NCBI GenBank assembly: GCA_044227705.1
Contig: JBGAWE010000009.1
Coordinates: forward strand, 1-40,845
Direction: 5' to 3'
DNA length: 40,845 nt
Source: JANOQP01 sp044227705
GTDB lineage: Bacteria > Bacteroidota > Bacteroidia > Chitinophagales > Saprospiraceae
Position 1 is the stretch's first letter; every line of letters begins with the position of its first letter. A program made the position numbers and the translations under genes. Below the pieces are notes generated by a model. It was not told the DNA's origin and made no database searches. It saw only the letters and a program-made list of their open reading frames with translations. Below are positions 13,978 through 21,707 of the stretch, one piece after another.

Positions 13978-16896
13978 ATGAATCCTTCCAACCTACTTGC
14001 ACTCGTCCTCATCGCCCTATCCAGCCCGGCAGTCACGGCCGACGGAGACCCCCGGTTGAAAGGGGAGGAAGCCTGGCGGCAGGCGATGGCCCTCGAACGG
14101 GACATGGCCGCCGCCAAGAACACCGAACAACTGGCCGCCATCGGCCGCTCCATCGATCAGCTTGCAGACAGGTTCGCCAGGGAGGCCCGCAAGGACGACC
14201 CGGCCCTCCATTTCATCCTCGCCAAATGCGACGGCCTCGCGCTGCGGTGCCTCATGAAGCGCGCCGAAAAAGGGGACGCCGAGGTGGGAGGCGAATTCCT
14301 CTACCGCAAAATCGGCGAATCGGCTCGCCGCCTCGCCTCGTGCCCGCCGAGGGGCGAGGTCGAGCGGGCGGGCAAGAAGCTCGGCTGGCCCGAGGCCCCC
14401 TGGACAGAGCGCCACGACCAGCTCGAAGAGGCCGTCATGGCGGCCGAGGCCGCGCTGTTCGAGCTGACGACCCCGATGAAGTCGCTCGCCGAGCTGGTCG
14501 GCTACGTCCAGAAGTATGGCCGACGCGTCGATGCGCAGCTCGCCTCGCCCTGCCCGGGCGCCTACCGGCAGCTCTTCCTCCTGTACTGCCTCGACGGCGA
14601 CCCGACCACGGCCCGCGAGTTCGAGCTGCACTTTGGCCGCAATCGCGACGTCAACGGAAGCTGGCCCCTCGCTTGGCGATCGCTCCAGGAAGGAGGCACG
14701 ATGCGGAGATTCCAGTCCGTCTGTCAAAAAGGCTCCGACCTGCTCGCCCCCGGCGGCGAGCCGGATCCGGCCAAGCTCGACGCCTTCATCACCGAGATGT
14801 GCCAGCTGGCCCCGACCGGTCTGGCCTTCACCGCCGTGCAACGATTGGCCAAGAGGGCGCTCGACGAGGGCCGTTTCGACGACGCGCTGGCCATCGCGGA
14901 AGACTACGCGCCCTGTTTCACCGGCCGGGGGAACCTGTTCCGCGAGGCCGAGGCCGGCTTCAACGCCTTCCGAGATGCGGTGAAAATGGCAAAGAAGGAG
15001 GCCGCCGAGTTCAAGTCCGTCCGCACAGAGGTCCGTCTCAACGGCCTCGACGCGAACGCGGCCCAGCCGGTGCACTTCGACTTCAGCCCCAACAAAAGCC
15101 ACCTGCTCATCCACCCGGCGGCCAACGACGGGCGGGCAGACATCTTCATCGGCAAGGCCCAGAACGCCGACCTGACCGCCTATGCGAGGCTCGCCACGCA
15201 CGAACGGAGCAACGCCGATCAGCTGGTCCACTTCCTGACGCGGCCCAACCGCTCCATCGACAACGAGCACGAGCTGCTCGGCTTCCCGCAGGGCGGCGGC
15301 TGGAAGGTCTCGAGCATCTACGCCAACCACACCATCGCCGAGGCATTCAAGCGCGCGGGCATCATCGTCGAGGATCTCTCCATCGCCCTTTACAAGGCCA
15401 ACCCCCGATTCGACCACATCGCCTTTTTCGTCAGCACGTCGACCGGGGCCGACCGGCCCGACACCTGCTGGCCCGCCGGCCTCGCCGACGCGAGGCTGCA
15501 GAACTACCGCGACCCGAAAAGGCACGGCGGGAAAGAGGCCGGCAACGCCAACACGGACATCTTCTACAGCTTCAAATTGAGCGACGGAACGGGCTGGACG
15601 CCGCCCAGACGGCTGCCGGTGGAGGTCAACTCGCGCTACTCGGAGCGCACCCCTTATTATTTGGACGGCAAACTGTTCTTCTCGTCGGAAGGACACGGCG
15701 CGCTCGGCGGGTTCGACGTCTTCTACGTCAACCTTTCCATACTCGACGACGAGGCGCGCCCGTCAGGCCCCACCGTAAACGTGGCCCGCCTCAACACGAC
15801 GGCCGACGACCTGTGCTTCCGTGCCGTCAAGCTGCCGGGCAACAGGACGCTGGAATTCTGCTCCACCAACCGAGGCCCCGACGAGCACCGTTTCCGTATC
15901 GAACAGGTGCAACAAATCCCCCGCCCTTCGTCGCCGACGCCGACACCGACGACGCCGACGCCGACGAGCAAGCACCGAGACAGCGGGCTGCGCGGCTCGG
16001 GCGGCAAAATCCCGAAGCTGACCTACCAGTGCTATCGCGACGAGCAATCCGAACCGGGCAAGGCATACCTGAAAGGAAAGGTCTACATGGTCGACGAACG
16101 GGACAGCACCCTCGGCATCCTCGCCGGAGCCGAGATGGTCGTCGAGGGCGAAGGCGAGGATGCCCGCGCAAGGAAGCTCACGACCGACGACGACGGCAAC
16201 TTCCGGACGGAGATCAACCCCGGCGAGGGCTACCAGCTCGTCGTGATGAAAAAGGACGACCGGAAGAACTACTACTCCTTCGGGATGGATCGCATCAAGC
16301 CCTGCCGCGACCTCAACGACAACCGCATCTACCACGACGTGGTCGCCAAGACCGTGGAGGTACAGCTCAAACTGCCGGTGCCCTTCTTCTTCAATTTCAA
16401 CGAGGCCGACGTCAACGAGGAGCTGACCAACCGCGACTCCATCAAGTTCTACCTCGACCAGTTCTTCGGCAAATTCTGGAAGGGAAACGACACGAGCATG
16501 CTCATCATCGTCGCCTTCGCGGACACCGTCGGCGACGACGAAAGGAACGCGCTGCTCAGCCAGCGGCGAGCGGAGGACGTTATGAGGTTCCTGCACGAGA
16601 CCTACGGCATCCCGTTCGCCAACATGATGCGCGACGGCCTGGGCGAGACCACCAGGTTCGACGCCGAGTACCGCGACTACATCAACGGCAGTCGGCCAGT
16701 CTACACCTTCCCGAAGGCACTGACCGGCCCGAGCAGCATTGGCGACCCAGCCCGGCTCACTAAGCTCCAGCTCAATCGAAGGGCGGAGATCATCCTGTGC
16801 GGCCAATCGAAAGGGGATATCAAGCGTTGCATGTGCAGGTTTGACCGCCTCCCGCCCGACCCATTCAAGACACTGCCCGACTGTGGCCCCGACTGA
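13978..16896 (+). CDS. OmpA-family envelope protein with PorE-like architecture
   Basis: A 972-residue exported protein. A signal peptide covers residues 1 to about 21 (LLALVLIALSSPAVTA) with no lipobox Cys. Residues 25-340 are helical and TPR-like. Residues about 360-640 contain WD40/PD40-type propeller strands (VHFDFSPNKSHLLIHP; YYLDGKLFFSSEGHGALGGF, the classic PD40 blade). A SPTPTPTTPTPTS linker lies near 650. Residues about 690-790 are a carboxypeptidase-regulatory-like beta domain (GAEMVVEGEGEDARARKLTT). Residues about 800-935 are OmpA/MotB (FFFNFNEADVNEE; IVAFADTVGDDERNALLSQR), which binds peptidoglycan. This order (TPR, propeller, regulatory domain, OmpA) is that of T9SS component PorE, though PorE is a lipoprotein. 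It is followed by a small membrane protein gene. Confidence 0.82.
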   Translation: MNPSNLLALVLIALSSPAVTADGDPRLKGEEAWRQAMALERDMAAAKNTEQLAAIGRSIDQLADRFAREARKDDPALHFILAKCDGLALRCLMKRAEKGDAEVGGEFLYRKIGESARRLASCPPRGEVERAGKKLGWPEAPWTERHDQLEEAVMAAEAALFELTTPMKSLAELVGYVQKYGRRVDAQLASPCPGAYRQLFLLYCLDGDPTTAREFELHFGRNRDVNGSWPLAWRSLQEGGTMRRFQSVCQKGSDLLAPGGEPDPAKLDAFITEMCQLAPTGLAFTAVQRLAKRALDEGRFDDALAIAEDYAPCFTGRGNLFREAEAGFNAFRDAVKMAKKEAAEFKSVRTEVRLNGLDANAAQPVHFDFSPNKSHLLIHPAANDGRADIFIGKAQNADLTAYARLATHERSNADQLVHFLTRPNRSIDNEHELLGFPQGGGWKVSSIYANHTIAEAFKRAGIIVEDLSIALYKANPRFDHIAFFVSTSTGADRPDTCWPAGLADARLQNYRDPKRHGGKEAGNANTDIFYSFKLSDGTGWTPPRRLPVEVNSRYSERTPYYLDGKLFFSSEGHGALGGFDVFYVNLSILDDEARPSGPTVNVARLNTTADDLCFRAVKLPGNRTLEFCSTNRGPDEHRFRIEQVQQIPRPSSPTPTPTTPTPTSKHRDSGLRGSGGKIPKLTYQCYRDEQSEPGKAYLKGKVYMVDERDSTLGILAGAEMVVEGEGEDARARKLTTDDDGNFRTEINPGEGYQLVVMKKDDRKNYYSFGMDRIKPCRDLNDNRIYHDVVAKTVEVQLKLPVPFFFNFNEADVNEELTNRDSIKFYLDQFFGKFWKGNDTSMLIIVAFADTVGDDERNALLSQRRAEDVMRFLHETYGIPFANMMRDGLGETTRFDAEYRDYINGSRPVYTFPKALTGPSSIGDPARLTKLQLNRRAEIILCGQSKGDIKRCMCRFDRLPPDPFKTLPDCGPD
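15933..15966. repeat. CCGACG/CCGACA short tandem repeat encoding the Pro-Thr linker
   Basis: Degenerate six-base units (CCGACG, CCGACA, CCGACG) encode the alternating Pro-Thr linker of the PorE-like protein. Such a tract can change length by slippage in multiples of six without breaking the frame. Confidence 0.6.
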
Positions 16897-16901
16897 ACCG
16901 G

Positions 16902-16920
16902 CCCGGCCGACGAGGCCGGG
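16902..16920 (+). terminator. Weak intergenic hairpin
   Basis: CCCGGCC (16902-16908) and GGCCGGG (16914-16920) form a 7-bp stem with a 5-nt loop six bases after the stop at 16896. A T-run (CATTTTTC) appears only about ten bases later. It is more likely an mRNA-stabilising or attenuating hairpin than a full terminator, because the next gene follows at 16954 on the same strand. Confidence 0.35.
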
Positions 16921-16953
16921 TCAAACCGTTCATTTTTCAACCAATGCTCAACC

Positions 16954-17529
16954 ATGCGCAACACAACTGAAAAAAAAGGATTCGAGACCTGGAAGGTCTA
17001 CGGCCTGGTGGCCATTGCGATCGGCGTGGCCAAGGCCGTCACGAGCGGGACGGTCACGCTGCAGCAGTTCGCCGTCTGCAGCGTCATCTGCTTCGTCTTC
17101 TACGTGACGATGGACAAAAAATCGCCCATCCTCGCGGGGTTTCTCAACGTGCTTGGGATGGCCGCCCTGCTCAACGTGATGTTCCCAAAGCTGCTCCCGA
17201 CGGTCGCAGGCTGGGCATCGGGCCGAGGCGAAAAGAAGGAGATAACGGACGGAGCGGGCAGGAAAGGCCAGAAACCCGCCGAACCCGGCACCAGCGACCA
17301 GGGCAAAAAGCGCGGCGCCGCCCCGCAGCGGCCGAAACCGTCCACACCGCCCGATCTCCAACGGGAGGTGGATGCTTTCGCCCAACAGCTCCAGGACGAG
17401 GACGACAATCGCTCGGTGTTGATGGGCATCTCCAAGCAGCTCAAAAAGGTGAAGCTCCCCGACGGCCAAGCGCGGTTCGACGAGCTGAGACAAACTTTCG
17501 AGGACATCAAGGGCCAATATGCCGGTTGA
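16954..17529 (+). CDS. Small membrane protein with C-terminal coiled-coil-like tail (unknown)
   Basis: A 191-residue protein. Residues about 15-88 contain two to three hydrophobic segments (VYGLVAIAIGVAKAV; FAVCSVICFVFYVT; AGFLNVLGMAALLNVMF). Residues 90-130 are a Lys/Gly/Pro-rich linker, and residues 132-190 form an acidic amphipathic helix region (DLQREVDAFAQQLQDEDDN; FDELRQTFEDIKGQ). I do not recognise the family. The gene follows the PorE-like gene by 57 bases and ends just before a strong terminator, so the two probably form an operon. An inner-membrane partner of the OmpA-family protein is one reading, but nothing in the sequence proves it. Confidence 0.65.
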   Translation: MRNTTEKKGFETWKVYGLVAIAIGVAKAVTSGTVTLQQFAVCSVICFVFYVTMDKKSPILAGFLNVLGMAALLNVMFPKLLPTVAGWASGRGEKKEITDGAGRKGQKPAEPGTSDQGKKRGAAPQRPKPSTPPDLQREVDAFAQQLQDEDDNRSVLMGISKQLKKVKLPDGQARFDELRQTFEDIKGQYAG

Positions 17530-17544
17530 CGGCGCGGCAACAGG

Positions 17545-17576
17545 GCCGCCGGGAAGGTTTCCCGGCGGCTTTTTTG
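17545..17576 (+). terminator. Strong intrinsic terminator of the PorE-like operon
   Basis: GCCGCCGGGAA (17545-17555) and TTCCCGGCGGC (17559-17569) form an 11-bp perfect stem with a 3-nt loop followed by six T's. It lies between the converging plus-strand operon and the gldG stop at 17579. Confidence 0.9.
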
Positions 17577-17578
17577 TT

Positions 17579-19285
17579 TCAGACAGCGTACTTCCTGCGC
17601 CGCCGCCAGTTGAAGGCCCAGCCGAAAACGCCGAGCAAAAGGAGCGGCAGCCCGATGTTCAGGAGCTGCCACGAGGAACGGTCGCGCGTGGCGGCGGTCT
17701 TGTCGATGAGGCGCAGTTTCACCTCCTTTGACCGCGCCTCGATGATGCCGTTGGGCTGCATCAAATATTCGATGCAGTTGAGCAGGAAAGCGCGGTTGGC
17801 ATACGGATAGACCTGATTTCCGAACTCTTTTTCGAAGACGTTGACCCCGAGCTGCTCGTAGCGGGTGCGCTTTTTGTTGAACATCGAGGCGGCCACATCG
17901 CCGTCGGAGACCACGATTTGACGGGTCGGCGCGCTTTGGTTCCGGAAGGTGATGCCCATGCTTTGCAGCCCGGCGTTCATCTCGGTCGTCACGCGGCCGT
18001 CGTAGGCAGAGGGGAAACTTCCTTCCAAAAGCACGGCCACCGGCTGCGGGCCTTTGTCGAATTTCGAGGGGTCTTCCGGGTAGCGGAGGATGTCGAAGTT
18101 CAGCTCAATCGGGCTGAACTGGACGCGGCTGTACTTCGACGAGGCCAGCAAAACTGTCTTTTTCACCGCCGTCTTCGTCCGGATCGTGTCGATCGTCGAG
18201 GGGAAGAACATCTGCACCCGGTCGAGGTTTTTGACAATCGGGTGCCCGCTCGCCGGGGCGACGGCCGGGTGGTAGAACCAGTTGAACAGCTCGATTTGCG
18301 GCCCGCTGCCCACCTGCCCGACGGTGATGGGGATTTTTGTGTTCTGCAAATCCAGCACGAGGTTGGGCTGGATCCTGACGCCATATTTAAAGAGGATGTC
18401 CTCCAAATTGAGCGGCAAGTCCTGCGGGATGAACTTCCGCCCGCCCGACATCGAATCGAGCGAGACGCCCATCCGGTCGACGAGCCAGAGGACGCGGCCG
18501 CCGTTCATCACGTATTGGTCGAGCTTGAACTTGTCCTTTTCCGAAAAAGAAGTCTGCGGCTTGGCGACGACGAGGATGGAAACCTCCTTTCGGACGACCG
18601 CCACCGAGTCGAGGGCGACCATGCCGAGGTTGTAAAAAGGAGAAAGCGCAGCGGTCAAATCGCCCAATTGGTCGCTCGAAAGCTCGCCGTGCCCTTTCGT
18701 GAAAAAGATGGTCGGCTTGACGTTGACCGACAGCTTCTGGATGGCGTTCGCAATCTTGTACTCGAGCTGGCTGACGGCATTGTTCAGCACGGTCTCTGGG
18801 TCTTGCCCGGGGCTGTCGCCGTCGAGGAGGTTGACCGAAAAATGCCGCGTTCCCTGACTGACGATGGCGACCGGGTAGACGATTTTCTCGGTCATCTGGT
18901 CGTTCTCCATCACCCGCAGGTTGAGCGGGCGGATGCCCTCGTCGGCGAGGTTTTTCCGGTACTCGTTGACCTGCTCGACCGTCCCGGAATTCGGGTTTTC
19001 AAATTGATATTCAACGAGTTGCGACGATCGGCGCATATCATCGAGCAGCTCGCGGGTCGAGTTTTGCAGCCGCTTGAACCCGGCCGGGAAGTCGCCGTCG
19101 AGGAGGACCTTGACGTTGACCACGTCTTTCAAGTTCGAGAGAAGCTCCTTCGTCGGGCGGGTGAGGGTGAACCGCTTTTCCTCCGTCAGGTCGAGGTGCG
19201 CGGGGATGAACGAGGCGATGATGTTGAGGAAAATCAGGCTCCCGGCGAACAGGGCGAGGCGGAGGAGCGACTGGCGCTTTTTCAT
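17579..19285 (-). CDS. gldG: Gliding motility-associated ABC transporter auxiliary protein GldG
   Basis: A 568-residue inner-membrane protein. Start ATG 19285 (MKKRQSLLRL) is preferred to an in-frame upstream start at 19327, because it begins just before the N-terminal membrane segment (LFAGSLIFLNIIASFI). The large extracytoplasmic part shows the GldG/ABC-2 auxiliary pattern: LTEEKRFTLT near residue 37, FTKGHGELSSDQ near 200, NGGRVLWLVDRMGVS near 265, then FNWFYHPAV and VVSDGDVAASMFN. A C-terminal membrane helix (LLNIGLPLLLLGVFGWAF) is followed by a basic RRRRK tail. GldG normally works with the GldA ATPase and GldF permease in gliding bacteria; neither is beside it here. It lies downstream of the isc genes, separated by a terminator-like hairpin. 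Confidence 0.88.
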   Translation of the reverse strand: MKKRQSLLRLALFAGSLIFLNIIASFIPAHLDLTEEKRFTLTRPTKELLSNLKDVVNVKVLLDGDFPAGFKRLQNSTRELLDDMRRSSQLVEYQFENPNSGTVEQVNEYRKNLADEGIRPLNLRVMENDQMTEKIVYPVAIVSQGTRHFSVNLLDGDSPGQDPETVLNNAVSQLEYKIANAIQKLSVNVKPTIFFTKGHGELSSDQLGDLTAALSPFYNLGMVALDSVAVVRKEVSILVVAKPQTSFSEKDKFKLDQYVMNGGRVLWLVDRMGVSLDSMSGGRKFIPQDLPLNLEDILFKYGVRIQPNLVLDLQNTKIPITVGQVGSGPQIELFNWFYHPAVAPASGHPIVKNLDRVQMFFPSTIDTIRTKTAVKKTVLLASSKYSRVQFSPIELNFDILRYPEDPSKFDKGPQPVAVLLEGSFPSAYDGRVTTEMNAGLQSMGITFRNQSAPTRQIVVSDGDVAASMFNKKRTRYEQLGVNVFEKEFGNQVYPYANRAFLLNCIEYLMQPNGIIEARSKEVKLRLIDKTAATRDRSSWQLLNIGLPLLLLGVFGWAFNWRRRRKYAV

Positions 19286-19306
19286 GGCCGAGTTGGTTTT
19301 GTATGA

Positions 19307-19343
19307 AAATGGGACACGGGCGTTCAAGCCGCGTGTCCCATTT
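19307..19343 (-). terminator. Hairpin terminator after iscA
   Basis: AAATGGGACACG (19307-19318) and CGTGTCCCATTT (19332-19343) form a 12-bp stem between the iscA stop (19367) and the gldG start (19285). On the minus strand it is followed by only a short T-run (CATTTTCATAC), so some read-through into gldG is possible. Confidence 0.6.
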
Positions 19344-19366
19344 GAATTTGTCCGCGTTCCAAGATT

Positions 19367-19693
19367 TCAGACGGAAAAACTCTCGCCGCAACCGCAGGTC
19401 CGCGAGGCGTTGGGGTTGTTGAACGAGAAGCCCTTGCCGTTCAGCCCGCCGCTGAACTCGAGCGTCGTGTCGAACAGGTAGAGGAAGCTCTTGAGGTCGG
19501 TGACGACCTTCACGCCGTTGTCCTCGAAGACTTGGTCGTTGGGCCGAGGCTCGTTGTCGAAGTCGAGCTTGTAGCTCAAGCCCGAGCAGCCGCCCGAGAC
19601 GACCGAGACGCGCACGAAATAGTCCGCCGCCATCTTCTCGGACGAGCGGATTTCGTCGATTTTCTTTTTGGCCGATTCAGCAACGTGAATCAT
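19367..19693 (-). CDS. iscA: A-type iron-sulfur carrier protein (IscA/HesB family)
   Basis: A 108-residue cytoplasmic protein that carries Fe-S clusters or iron to target apoproteins. The three conserved cysteines are seen in SGGCSGLSY near residue 36 and the C-terminal CGCGESF near residue 101. Length and the FSFNNPNASRTCGCG ending are typical of the family. It starts 15 bases after iscU ends and is the last gene of the iscS-iscU-iscA operon. The family has several paralogues (IscA, ErpA, SufA); the symbol is chosen from the isc context. Confidence 0.92.
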   Translation of the reverse strand: MIHVAESAKKKIDEIRSSEKMAADYFVRVSVVSGGCSGLSYKLDFDNEPRPNDQVFEDNGVKVVTDLKSFLYLFDTTLEFSGGLNGKGFSFNNPNASRTCGCGESFSV

Positions 19694-19707
19694 TGGAAAT
19701 CAATGGT

Positions 19708-20118
19708 TTACGCGACTGCCGCAACTTGGGCGGCGACGCCGTTCTTCTCTTTGTAATCCTTGATGGCGGCCTTGATCGCATCCTCCGCGAGGACGGAGCA
19801 ATGGATTTTGACAGGCGGCAGGGCGAGCTCCTCGACGATGTCCATGTTGTCGATGGTGAGGGCCTCGTCGATGCTCTTGCCCTTGAGCCACTCGGTCGCC
19901 AGGGACGAGGAGGCGATGGCCGATCCGCAGCCGAAGGTCTTGAACTTCGCATCGGCGATGACGCCCGTCGTTTCGTCGACCTCGATTTGGAGCCGCATCA
20001 CGTCGCCGCACTCGGGTGCGCCGACCAGCCCGGTGCCGACGTTCTTCTTCGACTTGTCGAGCACCCCGACGTTCCGCGGGTGGTGGAAATGGTCGAGGAC
20101 CTTGTTTGAGTATGCCAT
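19708..20118 (-). CDS. iscU: Iron-sulfur cluster scaffold protein IscU
   Basis: A 136-residue scaffold on which [2Fe-2S] clusters are assembled. The three ligand cysteines are in GAPECGDVM near residue 37, FGCGSAIASSS near 63 and KIHCSVLAED near 106. The LPPVK motif just before the third Cys is the HscA chaperone recognition site, so an HscA/HscB pair is expected elsewhere in the genome. The gene follows iscS by 48 bases and precedes iscA. Confidence 0.96.
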   Translation of the reverse strand: MAYSNKVLDHFHHPRNVGVLDKSKKNVGTGLVGAPECGDVMRLQIEVDETTGVIADAKFKTFGCGSAIASSSLATEWLKGKSIDEALTIDNMDIVEELALPPVKIHCSVLAEDAIKAAIKDYKEKNGVAAQVAAVA

Positions 20119-20166
20119 TTTATTGAAGAGTTTTTTTGATTAAAAATCAGTTCGTTGGGGTCAAAA

Positions 20167-21387
20167 TCAGTGGGCCGCCCACTCAATCTTCGTCAAGTCG
20201 ATGCCCTCTTTGTACATCTCCCAAATCGGCGATAGCTCGCGCATGTGGTTCACGCCGTCCGAGACAAGTTTGATGGCCATCTCGACGTCCTCTTCGGTCG
20301 TGAAGCGGCCGAGCGAGAAGCGCAGCGACGAGTGCGCGAGGTCGTCGCCGAGGCCCATGCCGACGAGGACGTAGCTCGGCTCGAGGCTCGCCGAGGTGCA
20401 GGCCGAGCCGCTCGACAGGGCGATGTTCTTGTTGAAGGTCATCATCAATCCCTCGCCCTCGACGTGCTTGAAAGAGATGTTCGCCACGTGCGGCATCCGG
20501 TGCGCGGGGTTGCCGTTGATGGCGGTTTCCTCGAGTTTCATGAGTTCTTCCTCCAAATGGTCGCGGAGTTTAGAGACGCGGGCCGCGTCGCTGGCCATTT
20601 CGAGCCGGGCGAGTTCCGCCGCCTTCCCAAAGCCGACTATGCCCGGCACGTTGAGCGTCCCGCTGCGCATCCCGCGCTCGTGGCCGCCGCCGTCCATCTG
20701 GGCCGTCACTTTCACGCGGGGGCTTTTGCGGGAGACGTAGAGCGCGCCCACGCCTTTAGGCCCGTACATCTTGTGGGCGGTGAACGACATAAGATGGATG
20801 CCCACCTCGCGCGCCAGTGTCGGGATTTTGCCGACGGCCTGCGTCGCGTCCGAATGGAAGAGGCAGCCGTGCTTTTCGCAGATGACGGCGATTTCGCGCA
20901 TCGGCTGGATGACGCCGGTCTCGTTGTTCGCCCACATGACGGAGACGAGGACGGTCGTCGGGCGGATGGCCGCCTCAAGTTCGGCGAGGTCGATGAGGCC
21001 GTCGCTTTTCACCTTTAAATAGGAGACCTCCGCGCCCAGTTTTTCGAGGTGCTTGCAGGTGTCGAGCACAGCTTTGTGCTCGGTCTCGACGGTTATGATG
21101 TGGTTCCCTTTTTTCGAGTACATCTCGAAGACGCCCTTGATGGCCAGGTTGTTCGCCTCCGTCGCGCCCGAGGTGAAAATCACCTCCTTGTCCTCCGCAC
21201 CGATGAGCTGCGCAATCTGCTCGCGGGCATAGTCGACGGCCTCTTCCGCCGACCAACCAAAGGCGTGGCTACGGCTGGCGGCGTTGCCGAAGTGCTGGGT
21301 GAAATAGGGCAGCATCGCCTCCACCACACGGGGGTCGCAGGGCGTGGTGGCATTGTTGTCGAGATAGATCAGACGGTCGTTGGACAT
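20167..21387 (-). CDS. iscS: Cysteine desulfurase IscS
   Basis: A 406-residue PLP enzyme that takes sulfur from L-cysteine as a persulfide and passes it to IscU and other acceptors. Features are YLDNNATTP at the N-terminus, FTSGATEANNLAIKG near residue 71, the PLP Lys in SFTAHKMYGPKGVGALY near residue 207, and the mobile-loop active Cys in SSGSACTSASLEPSYVL near residue 328. The long loop and near-E. coli length assign it to group I (IscS/NifS). It is the first gene of the iscSUA operon, with a TATCTTTG promoter upstream. No iscR lies next to it in this window. Confidence 0.96.
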   Translation of the reverse strand: MSNDRLIYLDNNATTPCDPRVVEAMLPYFTQHFGNAASRSHAFGWSAEEAVDYAREQIAQLIGAEDKEVIFTSGATEANNLAIKGVFEMYSKKGNHIITVETEHKAVLDTCKHLEKLGAEVSYLKVKSDGLIDLAELEAAIRPTTVLVSVMWANNETGVIQPMREIAVICEKHGCLFHSDATQAVGKIPTLAREVGIHLMSFTAHKMYGPKGVGALYVSRKSPRVKVTAQMDGGGHERGMRSGTLNVPGIVGFGKAAELARLEMASDAARVSKLRDHLEEELMKLEETAINGNPAHRMPHVANISFKHVEGEGLMMTFNKNIALSSGSACTSASLEPSYVLVGMGLGDDLAHSSLRFSLGRFTTEEDVEMAIKLVSDGVNHMRELSPIWEMYKEGIDLTKIEWAAH

Positions 21388-21707
21388 TGAAAATCAATCA
21401 GTTGTGCGCAGTCTTGTCGCGCCATTTCATTCGTGGTGCAAAGATAACAGGGGTGCCAACAAAAGGTTGGGAGCTGTCGGCATTTCAAAACTTGCCACCT
21501 ATTTTTGAAGAAAGCATGACCGAGGGCCGTTTTATTTGAAGCAAACGGTGGGCCGCGTCCTCATCGACGAGGTTCGCCTTTCGGGACCAACATGGGCGCG
21601 GCCGCGTTCATTCGAGAATTACATCGTTTCACCCTAAAGGGAACAAGCCTGCCATGACACCTGCCCCAATCGCTTCGGAGCCGAACGCATTTGGTTTTCC
21701 GCAGCGC
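21388..21707. other. Intergenic region upstream of iscS
   Basis: A 320-base stretch between the iscS start and the stop of the aminotransferase gene. Besides the promoter and inverted repeat at 21439-21470, I see no gene, RNA or strong hairpin. A terminator for the aminotransferase transcript, expected here on the minus strand, is not obvious. Confidence 0.5.
21439..21470 (-). promoter_or_regulatory. iscS promoter (-7 TATCTTTG) with adjacent CCAAC/GTTGG inverted repeat
   Basis: On the minus strand TATCTTTG (21439-21446) is an exact TAnnTTTG match about 50 bases upstream of the iscS ATG. Directly upstream of it, CCAAC (21456-21460) and GTTGG (21466-21470) form an inverted repeat in the -20 to -35 zone, a place where a regulator could block or assist RNA polymerase. 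No known regulator consensus is recognised. Confidence 0.5.

Noticed and set aside
13905..16763. Plus-strand 952-codon frame overlapping the PorE-like gene
   Set aside because: It is an Arg/Gly/Pro-rich out-of-frame shadow; the overlapping frame has a signal peptide and the OmpA and PD40 motifs.
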